From Thermoanaerobaculaceae bacterium (GTDB taxonomy: Bacteria > Acidobacteriota > Thermoanaerobaculia > Thermoanaerobaculales > Thermoanaerobaculaceae): a DNA stretch of 64,000 bases. The translations under genes were made by a program, and so were the position numbers. Under the pieces are notes generated by a model, which made no database searches, was not told the DNA's origin, and saw nothing but the letters and a program-made list of their open reading frames with translations. How positions within the stretch are numbered: position 1 is the first letter of the stretch; each line of letters opens with the position of its first letter. Positions 53,259-61,094 of the stretch are shown here, one piece after another. Location: positions 18,206 through 82,205 of the forward strand of contig JACADV010000086.1 in the NCBI GenBank assembly GCA_013388425.1, read 5' to 3'.

Positions 53259-54908
53259 CTACGGTGCCGTAGCGGTGGCGTTGCCCCCTTCGTTCATGGC
53301 TGCGTACAGCGCCCCCTCGGCCTCCGCCAGCAGTTCGGCCGGGGCCGTGTGGCGGGAGGGGCGGTACTGGGCCACGCCCGCCACCGTAGTGGGGTGGTGG
53401 GAGGCGCCGAGGGTCTCGGCGATGGCCCGCCGGAGGCGGTCCAGGGTGGCCATGGCTGCCCGCTCGTCCGTGTCCGCCAGGAGGATGGCAAAGGTGTCGT
53501 CACCGCGACGGGCAACGAGATCCACCTGACGGAGGGAACGCCGCAGCACCTTGGCAGCGAGCGAGCCGATGGTGTCGTCGGTGGTGATGGGGGCATCGCC
53601 AGTGATGCGGAGGAGGGCCACGGTGAGGGGCGCAAAGGAACGGCGCGAGCGGTCCATCTCCCGCCCCAGGGTGGCGGTGAACCGTTCGAAGGTGGACAAC
53701 CCCGTGGCCAGGTCGGTGGGCTCGCCCCAGCGATGCTCTGCCCAGCGGCTCACCAGGGCGACGGAGAGGACGGCAGCCAAGGGGATGATCGCCAGGGGGG
53801 AGTACATCTCCCCGAAGAACACGGCGATTCTTGGTACGAGGCCACTGTCCACCAAAATGTCCAGCGTGACCAGGAGGAGGAAGGCGAGGCTCGTTCCAAA
53901 CAGGGCTCGTCCCCACGCGCCTGACCACAGGTGCAGGGCAATGGCGCGCAACGCGACCACGGCAAAGAGAACGGCCACCAGCTCGGCGACGTACACCCAG
54001 AAGTAGAGGTCGCTCTCGTCCCGCCACACCACGGTGAACGCTACCCCCAGGGCGAGGAGCGACTGGCTCCCCATCACGGCAATTGGCAGGCCTTGGCGGG
54101 CAAGGGCGTAAATCGGCGGGAGGAACAGCGCCACCGCCGCCAGCAGGCAGGCCACGTTGAGACGGAAGTTGGTGCTGTGTCCCACGAGACGGACCGGGCC
54201 CCAGGTGGCGTACGTCAGGTAGTACAGCGCGATGGCCAGGAGAAACAGGGCGAAGGTGAGGTGCTCCAGGTCGTGGCGCTGGCTCGAGAAGACGATCAAC
54301 TGGAGGAGGGCAAGGGTGCCCAAGACCGCAGCCAGCACCCAGGTGGCGATGTCGCGGAGCACCTGGGTGAGCAGCACGTGGTCCCACCGGTCCAGCCGCG
54401 GGGCGGGGCCGAGAAACCCGCCAAAGCGCGTCTTGTTGTAGACGTGGACCGAAAGCTCGTTGTGCTCGCCGAAACGCGGTGCGTCCTTGGGGATGAGGTA
54501 GAAGCGACGCGCCAGCGTTGCCTTTTCAAACTCCGGCGGAGGGCTGCCGGTGGCACCCACCGGTCGGCCGTTCAGGAACACCTCGTCGATGTCGCCCACG
54601 GTGCCCAGGTCGAGCCCTAGGGTCTCGCCGGCGAAGCGCGAGGGGAGGAAGAAGCTGAGCCGGTACCAGGCGTGGCCGTTGTAGGAGGCGAACCCTTGCC
54701 GCTCCCAGGGGCCCGGTACCTCGATGCTCTGCCAGTAGCGTCGTTCCCGGAAAGGGCTGGCCCAGGCAGGGTCGTGGCCGGTGCGGAACAGCCACGTGCC
54801 GGCCAGGGAGCAGGGGAGATCCTCTACCACGATGGTGGCAGGTTCCTGGGCCACCACCTGGCTGCTGACGAGGATGGCCAGGGCGATGGCGGTGGCGACG
54901 CGCTTCAC
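53259..54908 (-). CDS. 7TM-DISM-like protein with degenerate GGDEF domain
   Basis: This 549-residue protein has a signal peptide (about 1-20), a beta-jellyroll extracytoplasmic domain (about 25-175; WYRLSFFLP, LGLDLGTVGDIDEVFLNGRPVG), seven or so transmembrane helices (about 185-385) and a C-terminal GGDEF-fold domain (about 400-545). The motif equivalent to GGDEF reads RRGDDTFAIL, so the signature is altered and diguanylate cyclase activity is doubtful. It is last in the overlapping purB-rlpA-DISM operon; GTG 54908 overlaps the rlpA stop (GTGA). Confidence 0.8.
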   Translation of the reverse strand: MKRVATAIALAILVSSQVVAQEPATIVVEDLPCSLAGTWLFRTGHDPAWASPFRERRYWQSIEVPGPWERQGFASYNGHAWYRLSFFLPSRFAGETLGLDLGTVGDIDEVFLNGRPVGATGSPPPEFEKATLARRFYLIPKDAPRFGEHNELSVHVYNKTRFGGFLGPAPRLDRWDHVLLTQVLRDIATWVLAAVLGTLALLQLIVFSSQRHDLEHLTFALFLLAIALYYLTYATWGPVRLVGHSTNFRLNVACLLAAVALFLPPIYALARQGLPIAVMGSQSLLALGVAFTVVWRDESDLYFWVYVAELVAVLFAVVALRAIALHLWSGAWGRALFGTSLAFLLLVTLDILVDSGLVPRIAVFFGEMYSPLAIIPLAAVLSVALVSRWAEHRWGEPTDLATGLSTFERFTATLGREMDRSRRSFAPLTVALLRITGDAPITTDDTIGSLAAKVLRRSLRQVDLVARRGDDTFAILLADTDERAAMATLDRLRRAIAETLGASHHPTTVAGVAQYRPSRHTAPAELLAEAEGALYAAMNEGGNATATAP

Positions 54909-55615
54909 GGCTCGCCTCCCGACGCGGAGGGGCAGGGAACCGCCACGGCCCCGGGGAAGCTTTGCGCCAGAGAAGCAGCGACACGCAGGGCGGTGCTGCG
55001 ATCGCCCACGGCGGTGACGCGTACCCGGCTGAGGCCGCCGCCGGCCGGCGCCAGCCGCACCCCATAACCTTGAGCCTCCAGTTGAGCCCGCGCCCTGGTC
55101 ACGTTCTCCTCCCGGGCGAAGGCACCTACCTGCACTTCCCAGCAGGGCTTCGTGACCATGCCGTCCCCCACCCGCACCACCTCCAGCCGCACCGGCACCA
55201 CCCCCGCCCGCACCGCGTCGAGCCGCTCGGCGGCGGCGCGGGAGAGGTCGAGGATCCGTCCCGCCACGAAGGGGCCACGGTCGTTGATGGTGAGCGTGAC
55301 CTCGGCGCTGTTGCGCAGGTTGCGCACGCGCACCTGGGTGCCGAACGGGAGGGAACGGTGGGCAGCGGTCATCTCCCCCATATCGTAGCGTTCCCCCGAG
55401 GCGGTGGGTCGGCCGTGGTACGGCTCGCCGTACCAGGAGGCCAGTCCCTCTTCGCTCCAGCCAGGGGCCACGGTGGGCGCAGCAGCAGGGGATCCCGTGG
55501 GCCGCTGCGAAGTGGCGCAGGCGGCAAGCAGGAGGAGGAGCCCCCCCACCCAGCACCCGGCGAAGCCTGAGGGGGCGGGGTGCCGAGCGCGCTCGCTGGC
55601 TGGCCGGTCGCTCAC
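54905..55615 (-). CDS. rlpA: RlpA-like lipoprotein with SPOR domain
   Basis: This 236-residue protein has a lipobox-type leader (LLLLLAACATS, Cys near 30), a double-psi beta-barrel (EGLASWYGEPYHGRPTASGERYD, LPFGTQVRVRNLRNSAEV, INDRGPFVAGRILDLSRAAAERL) and a C-terminal SPOR domain (about 160-236). RlpA cleaves naked glycan strands during septation, located by SPOR. GTG 55615 overlaps the purB stop (GTGA). Confidence 0.9.
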   Translation of the reverse strand: MSDRPASERARHPAPSGFAGCWVGGLLLLLAACATSQRPTGSPAAAPTVAPGWSEEGLASWYGEPYHGRPTASGERYDMGEMTAAHRSLPFGTQVRVRNLRNSAEVTLTINDRGPFVAGRILDLSRAAAERLDAVRAGVVPVRLEVVRVGDGMVTKPCWEVQVGAFAREENVTRARAQLEAQGYGVRLAPAGGGLSRVRVTAVGDRSTALRVAASLAQSFPGAVAVPCPSASGGEP

Positions 55616-57036
55616 ACCCGCACCGCCTCCTGGGGCGCCGCAGGGTGAGCGGTGAGCCAGGGTTGGACCACTTCGGCGAGGAACTCCGCGACCTGCTCCG
55701 GTGCCCGCCCCACGAAGCGGGCCGGTTCCAAAAGGCGCGTCAGGGTGGAGCGGTCGAGGCCGAACTGGGGGTCCTGGAGGATGAGTTGAAAAAGCGGGTT
55801 GTCCTCGCCGTGCTCCTTGACGCGGCGGGAGGCCTCTCGCGAGAGCAGGCGCAGCTTCTCGTGCAGTCGCTGGCGGTCGCCACCCCGGGCAGCGCCCTCC
55901 ATGAGGATTGCCTCCACGGCCATGAACGGCAGCTCCTCCGCAAGGTTGCGGGCGATCATGGCCGGGTACACCGTCAGGCCCTGCGCCACCGAGTGCCACA
56001 GCAGCAGCAGCGCGTCGGTGGCGAGGAACGCCTCGGGCAAGGTCAGCCGCCGGTTCGCCGAGTCGTCCAGGGTCCGCTCCAACCACTGGGAGGCGGCCGT
56101 CCAGGCGGCGTTGGCCTCCAGGGAGATGACGAAGCGGGCCAGGCTGCACAGGCGCTCGCAGCGCATGGGGTTGCGTTTGTACGGCATGGCCGACGATCCC
56201 ACCTGCCCCGATTCCGCGGGTTCGTCCACTTCCTTCAGTCGCGACAGGAGGCGCACGTCGGTGGCGAACTTGTGGCCCGACTGGGCGATCCCGGACAGAC
56301 AGGAGAGCAGGTAGAACTCTGGCTTGCGGGGTGCGGTCTGGCCGGTGACGGGATAGGTGCCGGCAAAGCCAAAGAACGCCGCGATGCGCCGGTCCAGCTC
56401 CCGCACCTTGGTGTGGTCGCCGAGCAGCTGCAGGAACGAGGCCTGGGTGCCGGTGGTGCCCTTCGCCCCCCGCAGGAGCAGGCGGTTGCGTTCGAACTCC
56501 AGCCGCTCCACGTCGGCCAGGAGATCGGCAATCCACAGGCAGGCGCGCTTCCCCACGGTGGTGGGCTGGGCTGGCTGGAAGTGGGTGTGCCCCAGGCAGG
56601 GCAAAGCCGCGTGGGTGCGGGCAAATTCGCCCAGCGCGGCCACCACCCCTGCCGCACGGGCAAGGAGCAGGTCGCTGGCTTGGCGCAGGAGGATGAGGTC
56701 GGTGTTGTCGCCCAGGTAGGCCGACGTGGCGCCCAGGTGCAACCACGGGCCAGCGGCCGGCGCCACCTCGGCCAGGGCACGCAGGTGGGCCATCACGTCG
56801 TGGCGGGTCTCCCGCTCCAGCTCCTCGGCGCGGGCCAGCTCGGCCGGGGTGGGGTCCAGGTGGCGCTCGAGCTCCTCCACGGCTTCCGCCGGGATCGCCA
56901 CGCCCAGCTCGCGCTCGGCGCGCATCAGCTCCAGCCACAGCCGGCGCCACAGGGCGAACTTGCGGGCCGGGGAAAAGAGTTCCTGCATGGCCTGGGACGC
57001 GTACCGGCTCGAGAGGGGGTGGACGAAGGTATCCAT
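55612..57036 (-). CDS. purB: Adenylosuccinate lyase
   Basis: This 474-residue enzyme splits SAICAR and adenylosuccinate, two fumarate-releasing steps of purine synthesis. It has the lyase signature GSSAMPYKRNPMRCE with the catalytic Ser, HLGATSAYLGDN and GHTHFQPAQPTTVGKR. ATG 57036 is placed by CAGAAT six bases upstream. It is coupled to rlpA, an uncommon neighbour. Confidence 0.96.
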   Translation of the reverse strand: MDTFVHPLSSRYASQAMQELFSPARKFALWRRLWLELMRAERELGVAIPAEAVEELERHLDPTPAELARAEELERETRHDVMAHLRALAEVAPAAGPWLHLGATSAYLGDNTDLILLRQASDLLLARAAGVVAALGEFARTHAALPCLGHTHFQPAQPTTVGKRACLWIADLLADVERLEFERNRLLLRGAKGTTGTQASFLQLLGDHTKVRELDRRIAAFFGFAGTYPVTGQTAPRKPEFYLLSCLSGIAQSGHKFATDVRLLSRLKEVDEPAESGQVGSSAMPYKRNPMRCERLCSLARFVISLEANAAWTAASQWLERTLDDSANRRLTLPEAFLATDALLLLWHSVAQGLTVYPAMIARNLAEELPFMAVEAILMEGAARGGDRQRLHEKLRLLSREASRRVKEHGEDNPLFQLILQDPQFGLDRSTLTRLLEPARFVGRAPEQVAEFLAEVVQPWLTAHPAAPQEAVRV

Positions 57037-57042
57037 GACGAC

Positions 57043-57048
57043 ATTCTG
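57043..57048 (-). promoter_or_regulatory. -10 box of leaderless purB promoter
   Basis: CAGAAT on the minus strand, six bases (GTCGTC) before the ATG at 57036. Confidence 0.45.
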
Positions 57049-57183
57049 CCACTGTCGCGGCGGCTGCGGGCCACGGCACCCAGGGGCTGCGGCCACAACG
57101 CCGCACCTTGACGGGAGCCCTGGCCGCGGGGACAATCCGTTACCTTCCGCGCGGGCACTCCCCGGGAGCGGACGGAGGAACTC

Positions 57184-58167
57184 GTGAACAGGGACAACTC
57201 GGCAGATCGGCGGAAGGTGGCCCTCATCGCCTTCGGCGGGAACGCCCTCCTGCGCCCGCAGGACCACGGCACCCAGGAGGAACAGTTCACCCTCGCCTGG
57301 AAGGCCACCCGGTGGCTGGTGGAGATCATCCACCGCGGCTTCGAGCTGGTGATCGTGCACGGCAACGGCCCCCAGGTGGGCAACATCATGATCCAGGTGG
57401 AGGAGGCGATCACCAAGATCCCGCCCCAGACCCTGGACGTGTGCGTGGCCCAGACCATGGGCTCCATGGGGTTCATGCTCCAGAACCAGCTCCGCAACCG
57501 CCTCAACGAGGAGCAGATCAGCAAGCCGGTGGTGACGGTTCTCTCGGAGGTGGAAGTGGCCCGGGACGACCCTGCCTTCGACAACCCCTCCAAGCCGGTG
57601 GGACCCTACTTCACCGCCTACCGCGCCAACGCCCTCATGCAGGAACAGGGGTGGCAGATGGTGGAGGACGCGGGCCGCGGCTGGCGCAAGGTGGTGCCGT
57701 CGCCGCCACCCCGACGGGTGCTGGACGCCCATGTGGTCAAGCACCTGGTGGAGCACGGGGCGGTGGTCATCGCTGCCGGTGGGGGCGGGATCCCCGTCTA
57801 CCAGGACGTGGGCGGGTACTTCCGCGGGGTGGAGGCGGTGATCGACAAGGACTACACGGCCGCGCTGCTGGCCAAGGAGCTGGACGCCGACCTGTTCATC
57901 ATCCTCACCCAGGTGCCCCAGGTGGCGGAGAACTTTGGGCGGCCCAACCAGCGGTGGTTGCGGGAGATCACCGTGGCGAAGGCCAAGGAGATGCTCGAGC
58001 AGCACCAGTTCCCGCCCGGTTCCATGGGACCGAAGATCCGCGCGGCCATCCAGTTCGTCGAGGAGACCGGCAAGGAGGTGCTCATCACCGACGCCGAGCA
58101 CCTCAAGGAGGCACTCGCCCGCCAGGGCGGGACGTACATCGTGGCCGACAAGCAGGCGGCCGAATAA
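57184..58167 (+). CDS. arcC: Carbamate kinase
   Basis: ArcC transfers phosphate between carbamoyl phosphate and ADP, either making ATP from arginine/citrulline breakdown or making carbamoyl phosphate. The 327-residue protein has IAFGGNALLRP, IVHGNGPQVGN, TMGSMGFMLQNQL, VIAAGGGGIPV, ADLFIILTQVPQVAENFG and SMGPKIRAAIQFVE. GTG 57184 has GGAGGAA upstream. It is followed 14 bases later by ornithine carbamoyltransferase; no arginine deiminase is present. Confidence 0.96.
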   Translation: MNRDNSADRRKVALIAFGGNALLRPQDHGTQEEQFTLAWKATRWLVEIIHRGFELVIVHGNGPQVGNIMIQVEEAITKIPPQTLDVCVAQTMGSMGFMLQNQLRNRLNEEQISKPVVTVLSEVEVARDDPAFDNPSKPVGPYFTAYRANALMQEQGWQMVEDAGRGWRKVVPSPPPRRVLDAHVVKHLVEHGAVVIAAGGGGIPVYQDVGGYFRGVEAVIDKDYTAALLAKELDADLFIILTQVPQVAENFGRPNQRWLREITVAKAKEMLEQHQFPPGSMGPKIRAAIQFVEETGKEVLITDAEHLKEALARQGGTYIVADKQAAE

Positions 58168-58181
58168 GGAAGGAGCCTGAG

Positions 58182-59120
58182 ATGCTGCACAACCCCTGGC
58201 AACGGCACAAGGACCTCATCTCCATCCACGACCTCTCGCCCGAGGAGGTGGAAGCCCTGTTCCAGTTGGCGGCCAACGTGAAGGCCCGGCCGGACCGCTA
58301 CCGCACCTCCCTGGCCGGCAAGACGCTGGCCATGATCTTCGAGAAGTCCTCCACGCGCACGCGCGTGTCCTTCGAGATGGGGATGTACCAGCTGGGCGGC
58401 TTGGCCACGTTCCTGTCCAGCCGCGACATCCAGATCGGCCGCGGCGAGCCCATCTCCGACACCGCCAAGGTGCTGTCCCGCTACGTGGACGGGATCATGG
58501 CCCGCACCTTTGCGCACGCTACCGTGACGGAGCTGGCCAAACACGCGACGGTGCCGGTGATCAACGGGCTCACCGATCTGCTCCACCCCTGCCAGGCGCT
58601 CACCGACTACTTCACCATGCGGGAAAAGTTCGGCCACACCAAGGGGCTCACCCTGGCCTTTGTGGGCGATGGCAACAACATGTGCCACTCCCTCATGTTT
58701 GGCGGGCCCAAGTGCGGTGTCCACGTGCGCGTGGCCACCCCCGAGCGGTACCGGCCAAAGCCGGAGATCGTGGAGCTGGCGCGCGCCGACGCCCGCGCTT
58801 TGGGGACCACCATCGAGATCTTCTCCCATCCCGAGGAGGCGGTGGCCGGCGCCCACGTGGTCTACACCGACGTGTGGGCCTCCATGGGGCAGGAGGCGGA
58901 GGCCGCCGAGCGGCTGGCGGCGTTTGCGGGGTTCATGGTGACGCCGGCGCTCATGGAACGGGCTGACAAGGACGCCGTCTTCATGCACTGCTTGCCCGCG
59001 CATCGCGGCGAGGAGGTGGCGGCCGAGGTGGCTGATGGCCGCTGGTCGGTGATCTTCGACGAGGCCGAAAACCGCCTCCACGTGCAGAAGGCGATCCTCC
59101 TCCTGCTCATGAACCGCTGA
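58182..59120 (+). CDS. argF: Ornithine carbamoyltransferase
   Basis: This 312-residue enzyme joins carbamoyl phosphate and ornithine to citrulline (or the reverse in catabolism). It has the carbamoyl-phosphate motif SSTRTRVSFE, HPCQALTDYFT, VGDGNNMCHSL and the ornithine-site HCLPAHRGEEV. AGGAAGGAG precedes the ATG. The pairing with carbamate kinase would fit catabolic OTC (ArcB), but anabolic ArgF sequences are the same family, so the direction is open. Confidence 0.95.
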   Translation: MLHNPWQRHKDLISIHDLSPEEVEALFQLAANVKARPDRYRTSLAGKTLAMIFEKSSTRTRVSFEMGMYQLGGLATFLSSRDIQIGRGEPISDTAKVLSRYVDGIMARTFAHATVTELAKHATVPVINGLTDLLHPCQALTDYFTMREKFGHTKGLTLAFVGDGNNMCHSLMFGGPKCGVHVRVATPERYRPKPEIVELARADARALGTTIEIFSHPEEAVAGAHVVYTDVWASMGQEAEAAERLAAFAGFMVTPALMERADKDAVFMHCLPAHRGEEVAAEVADGRWSVIFDEAENRLHVQKAILLLLMNR

Positions 59121-59222
59121 GGACCCGCCGGCACCAGCACGGGCCAGGGGCCGGCACGCTGCGGGCACCGCCGGCGAACCGCCAAGGGTGGTCCGGGCGC
59201 CGGGAGGGAGCAGCGGAGGGGT

Positions 59223-59291
59223 GTGGAGGAGTCCGTCTGGCGCGCCATCTTGGCCTGGGCTGCAGCGACGCTGCTGGGCAGCGTGGCGTAG
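59223..59291 (+). CDS. Possible 22-residue hydrophobic small protein
   Basis: GTG 59223 is preceded by GCGGAGGGGT and opens a 22-codon frame (MEESVWRAILAWAAATLLGSVA) rich in Ala/Leu with one Trp-rich amphipathic turn, ending at TAG. It sits in the 272-base gap between argF and the ABC operon; the stop overlaps a TAGAAT promoter-like box. Nothing shows it is expressed. Confidence 0.2.
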   Translation: MEESVWRAILAWAAATLLGSVA

Positions 59292-59294
59292 AAT
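59289..59294 (+). promoter_or_regulatory. Candidate -10 of the GldA-like ABC operon
   Basis: TAGAAT about 99 bases before the ABC ATPase GTG, without a good -35. The leader then contains GGGAGG six bases before the start. Confidence 0.35.
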
Positions 59295-59392
59295 GGCATT
59301 CCGCTTGCTTGGGCAGCCGGCGTGCCGCGCCCGGCGAGGTCCCCTCCGCCAGGTGGGGTGGGCACGAGCGCACTGGACGAGGGAGGTGGCAG

Positions 59393-60358
59393 GTGATCGA
59401 AGTAGAGGGCTTGAGCAAACGCTACGTGGACAAGGAGGCGGTGGCCAACGTCTCGTTCTTCGTGCCGGAGGGTGAGGTCTTGGGCTTCCTCGGCCCCAAC
59501 GGCGCTGGCAAGACGACGACGATGCGCATGATCACCGGCTACCTGGAACCCACGGCTGGCCAGGTCCGGGTGGCCGGCATCGACGTGGCCCGCGATCCTC
59601 TGGCTGCCCGGGCGGCCATCGGCTACCTGCCGGAAAACGTGGCCCTCTACCCCGAGATGCGGGTGGAGGAGTACCTGCGCTTTCGCGCCGCCGTGGAGGG
59701 GGTGCCGCGCGCCGAGGTGAAGGCGCGCATTGCCGAGGTGAGCGAGCGGTGCATGGTGGCCGACGTGGGGCGCCAGCTGTGCGGCACCCTCTCCAAGGGG
59801 TACCGCCAACGGGTCGGCCTGGCCGGGGCGCTCATCCACCGCCCCAAGGTGTTGATCCTGGACGAGCCCACCATCGGGCTCGACCCGCGGCAAATCGTCA
59901 AGATCCGCGAGCTGCTGCGGGAGCTGGGGCGGGACCACACGGTGATCCTCTCCACGCACATCCTGCCCGAGGTGGAGCAGGTTTGCCGCCGCGTCTTGAT
60001 CATCGACCGCGGCAGCATCGTGGCCGACGGGACGCCGGAGCAGCTGCGGGCGGGCCTGACCGGCTCCAGCGAGCTCACCGTCGAGATCGAGGCGCCCGGT
60101 GACGGCGTGGCCACCGCCCTGGCGGCCCTCCCCGGGGCTGCCGAGGTGCAGCAGGAGGGGGACGGCCGCTACCGGGTGGTGGTGGAGGCCGGTGTGGACC
60201 TGCGGCGGCAGGTGTTCCAGCTTGCCGTGGCGCGGGGGTGGGTGCTGTTGGGTCTGGCCCAGAGCACGCCGAGTCTCGAAGATGTGTTCCTGCGCTTGAC
60301 CACCCGGGACGTGGCGGCGGAGGAGGCGGCGCAGGTGGAGGAGGTGGGCCGTGCGTAA
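59393..60358 (+). CDS. GldA-like ABC transporter ATP-binding protein
   Basis: This 321-residue ATPase has Walker A LGPNGAGKTTTM, the Q-loop GYLPENVALYPEM, signature TLSKGYRQRVGLA, Walker B VLILDEPTIGLD and H-loop ILSTHIL, plus a C-terminal extension of about 90 residues as in GldA/CcmA-type proteins. The start is GTG 59393 with GGGAGG upstream; longer in-frame starts lack support. It is the first gene of a four-gene operon with a permease, a GldG-like and a DUF4340 protein. Confidence 0.92.
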   Translation: MIEVEGLSKRYVDKEAVANVSFFVPEGEVLGFLGPNGAGKTTTMRMITGYLEPTAGQVRVAGIDVARDPLAARAAIGYLPENVALYPEMRVEEYLRFRAAVEGVPRAEVKARIAEVSERCMVADVGRQLCGTLSKGYRQRVGLAGALIHRPKVLILDEPTIGLDPRQIVKIRELLRELGRDHTVILSTHILPEVEQVCRRVLIIDRGSIVADGTPEQLRAGLTGSSELTVEIEAPGDGVATALAALPGAAEVQQEGDGRYRVVVEAGVDLRRQVFQLAVARGWVLLGLAQSTPSLEDVFLRLTTRDVAAEEAAQVEEVGRA

Positions 60359-61091
60359 GACCCTTGCCCTGGTGCGCCGCGAGCTGGTGGCGTACTTCTC
60401 GTCGCCGCTCGCCTACGTGATTCTCACCGCGTTCCTGTTCTTCAACGGCTACGTGTTCTGGCTCATCGTGGCGTTCCTCAACGATCCCCGCAGCCAGGCC
60501 ATGGCGCCCTTGAAGCTGTTCTTCGGCGGCACCATCTTCTTCTGGCTGTTCCTGCTCTTCATGGTGCCGGTGATCACCATGCGGCTCCTGGCCGAGGAGC
60601 GCCGTTCCGGCACCCTCGAGGTGCTCCTCACCTCGCCCGTGTCCGAGGGGCAAGTGGTGTTTGGCAAGTTCCTCGCCGCCCTGCTGTTCTACCTCTTCCT
60701 CTGGCTGCCGACGCTGGTGTACGTGCTAATCCTCGCCACCCACTCCGCCATCGATCCTGGCCCTGTGGCGGCCGGCTACCTGGGCATCCTCCTCCTCGGC
60801 ATCCTGTTCGCTGCCGTGGGGTTGCTCACCTCGGCCCTGGCCAAGAACCAGATCGTGGCGGCAGTGTTTGCCTTTGCCGTGCTGGTGGTGCTCTTCTCGG
60901 TGGGGCTCTTGGAACAGCTGGTGAGCACGCCGTGGCTGAAAGGGGCGCTGGGCTACATGAACCTCTGGGACCACATGGACGACTTCGCGCGCGGACTGGT
61001 GGATACGCGGCACGTGGTCTACCAACTCTCGGTGGCGGGCTTGAGCCTGTTCTTGGCCACCAAGGCCCTCGAGGCCAGCAAGGGGAGGTGA
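60351..61091 (+). CDS. GldF-like ABC-2 permease
   Basis: This 246-residue protein has six transmembrane helices and the ABC-2 pattern: LVRRELVAYFSSPLAYVILTAF, VPVITMRLLAEERRSGTLEVLLTSPVSEGQVVFGKFLAAL and a final GLVDTRHVVYQLSVAG. GTG 60351 overlaps the ATPase gene by eight bases. The substrate is unknown; in gliding Bacteroidota GldAFG supports motility, but similar operons occur in non-gliding bacteria. Confidence 0.9.
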   Translation: MRKTLALVRRELVAYFSSPLAYVILTAFLFFNGYVFWLIVAFLNDPRSQAMAPLKLFFGGTIFFWLFLLFMVPVITMRLLAEERRSGTLEVLLTSPVSEGQVVFGKFLAALLFYLFLWLPTLVYVLILATHSAIDPGPVAAGYLGILLLGILFAAVGLLTSALAKNQIVAAVFAFAVLVVLFSVGLLEQLVSTPWLKGALGYMNLWDHMDDFARGLVDTRHVVYQLSVAGLSLFLATKALEASKGR

Positions 61092-61094
61092 GCG

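Noticed and set aside
50281..53529. A 1082-codon open frame on the plus strand
   Set aside because: It is antisense to the TonB receptor gene and rich in Gly/Val/His without any domain; a composition shadow.
53259..54908. Active diguanylate cyclase
   Set aside because: The GGDEF motif is altered (RGDDT), so activity cannot be claimed.
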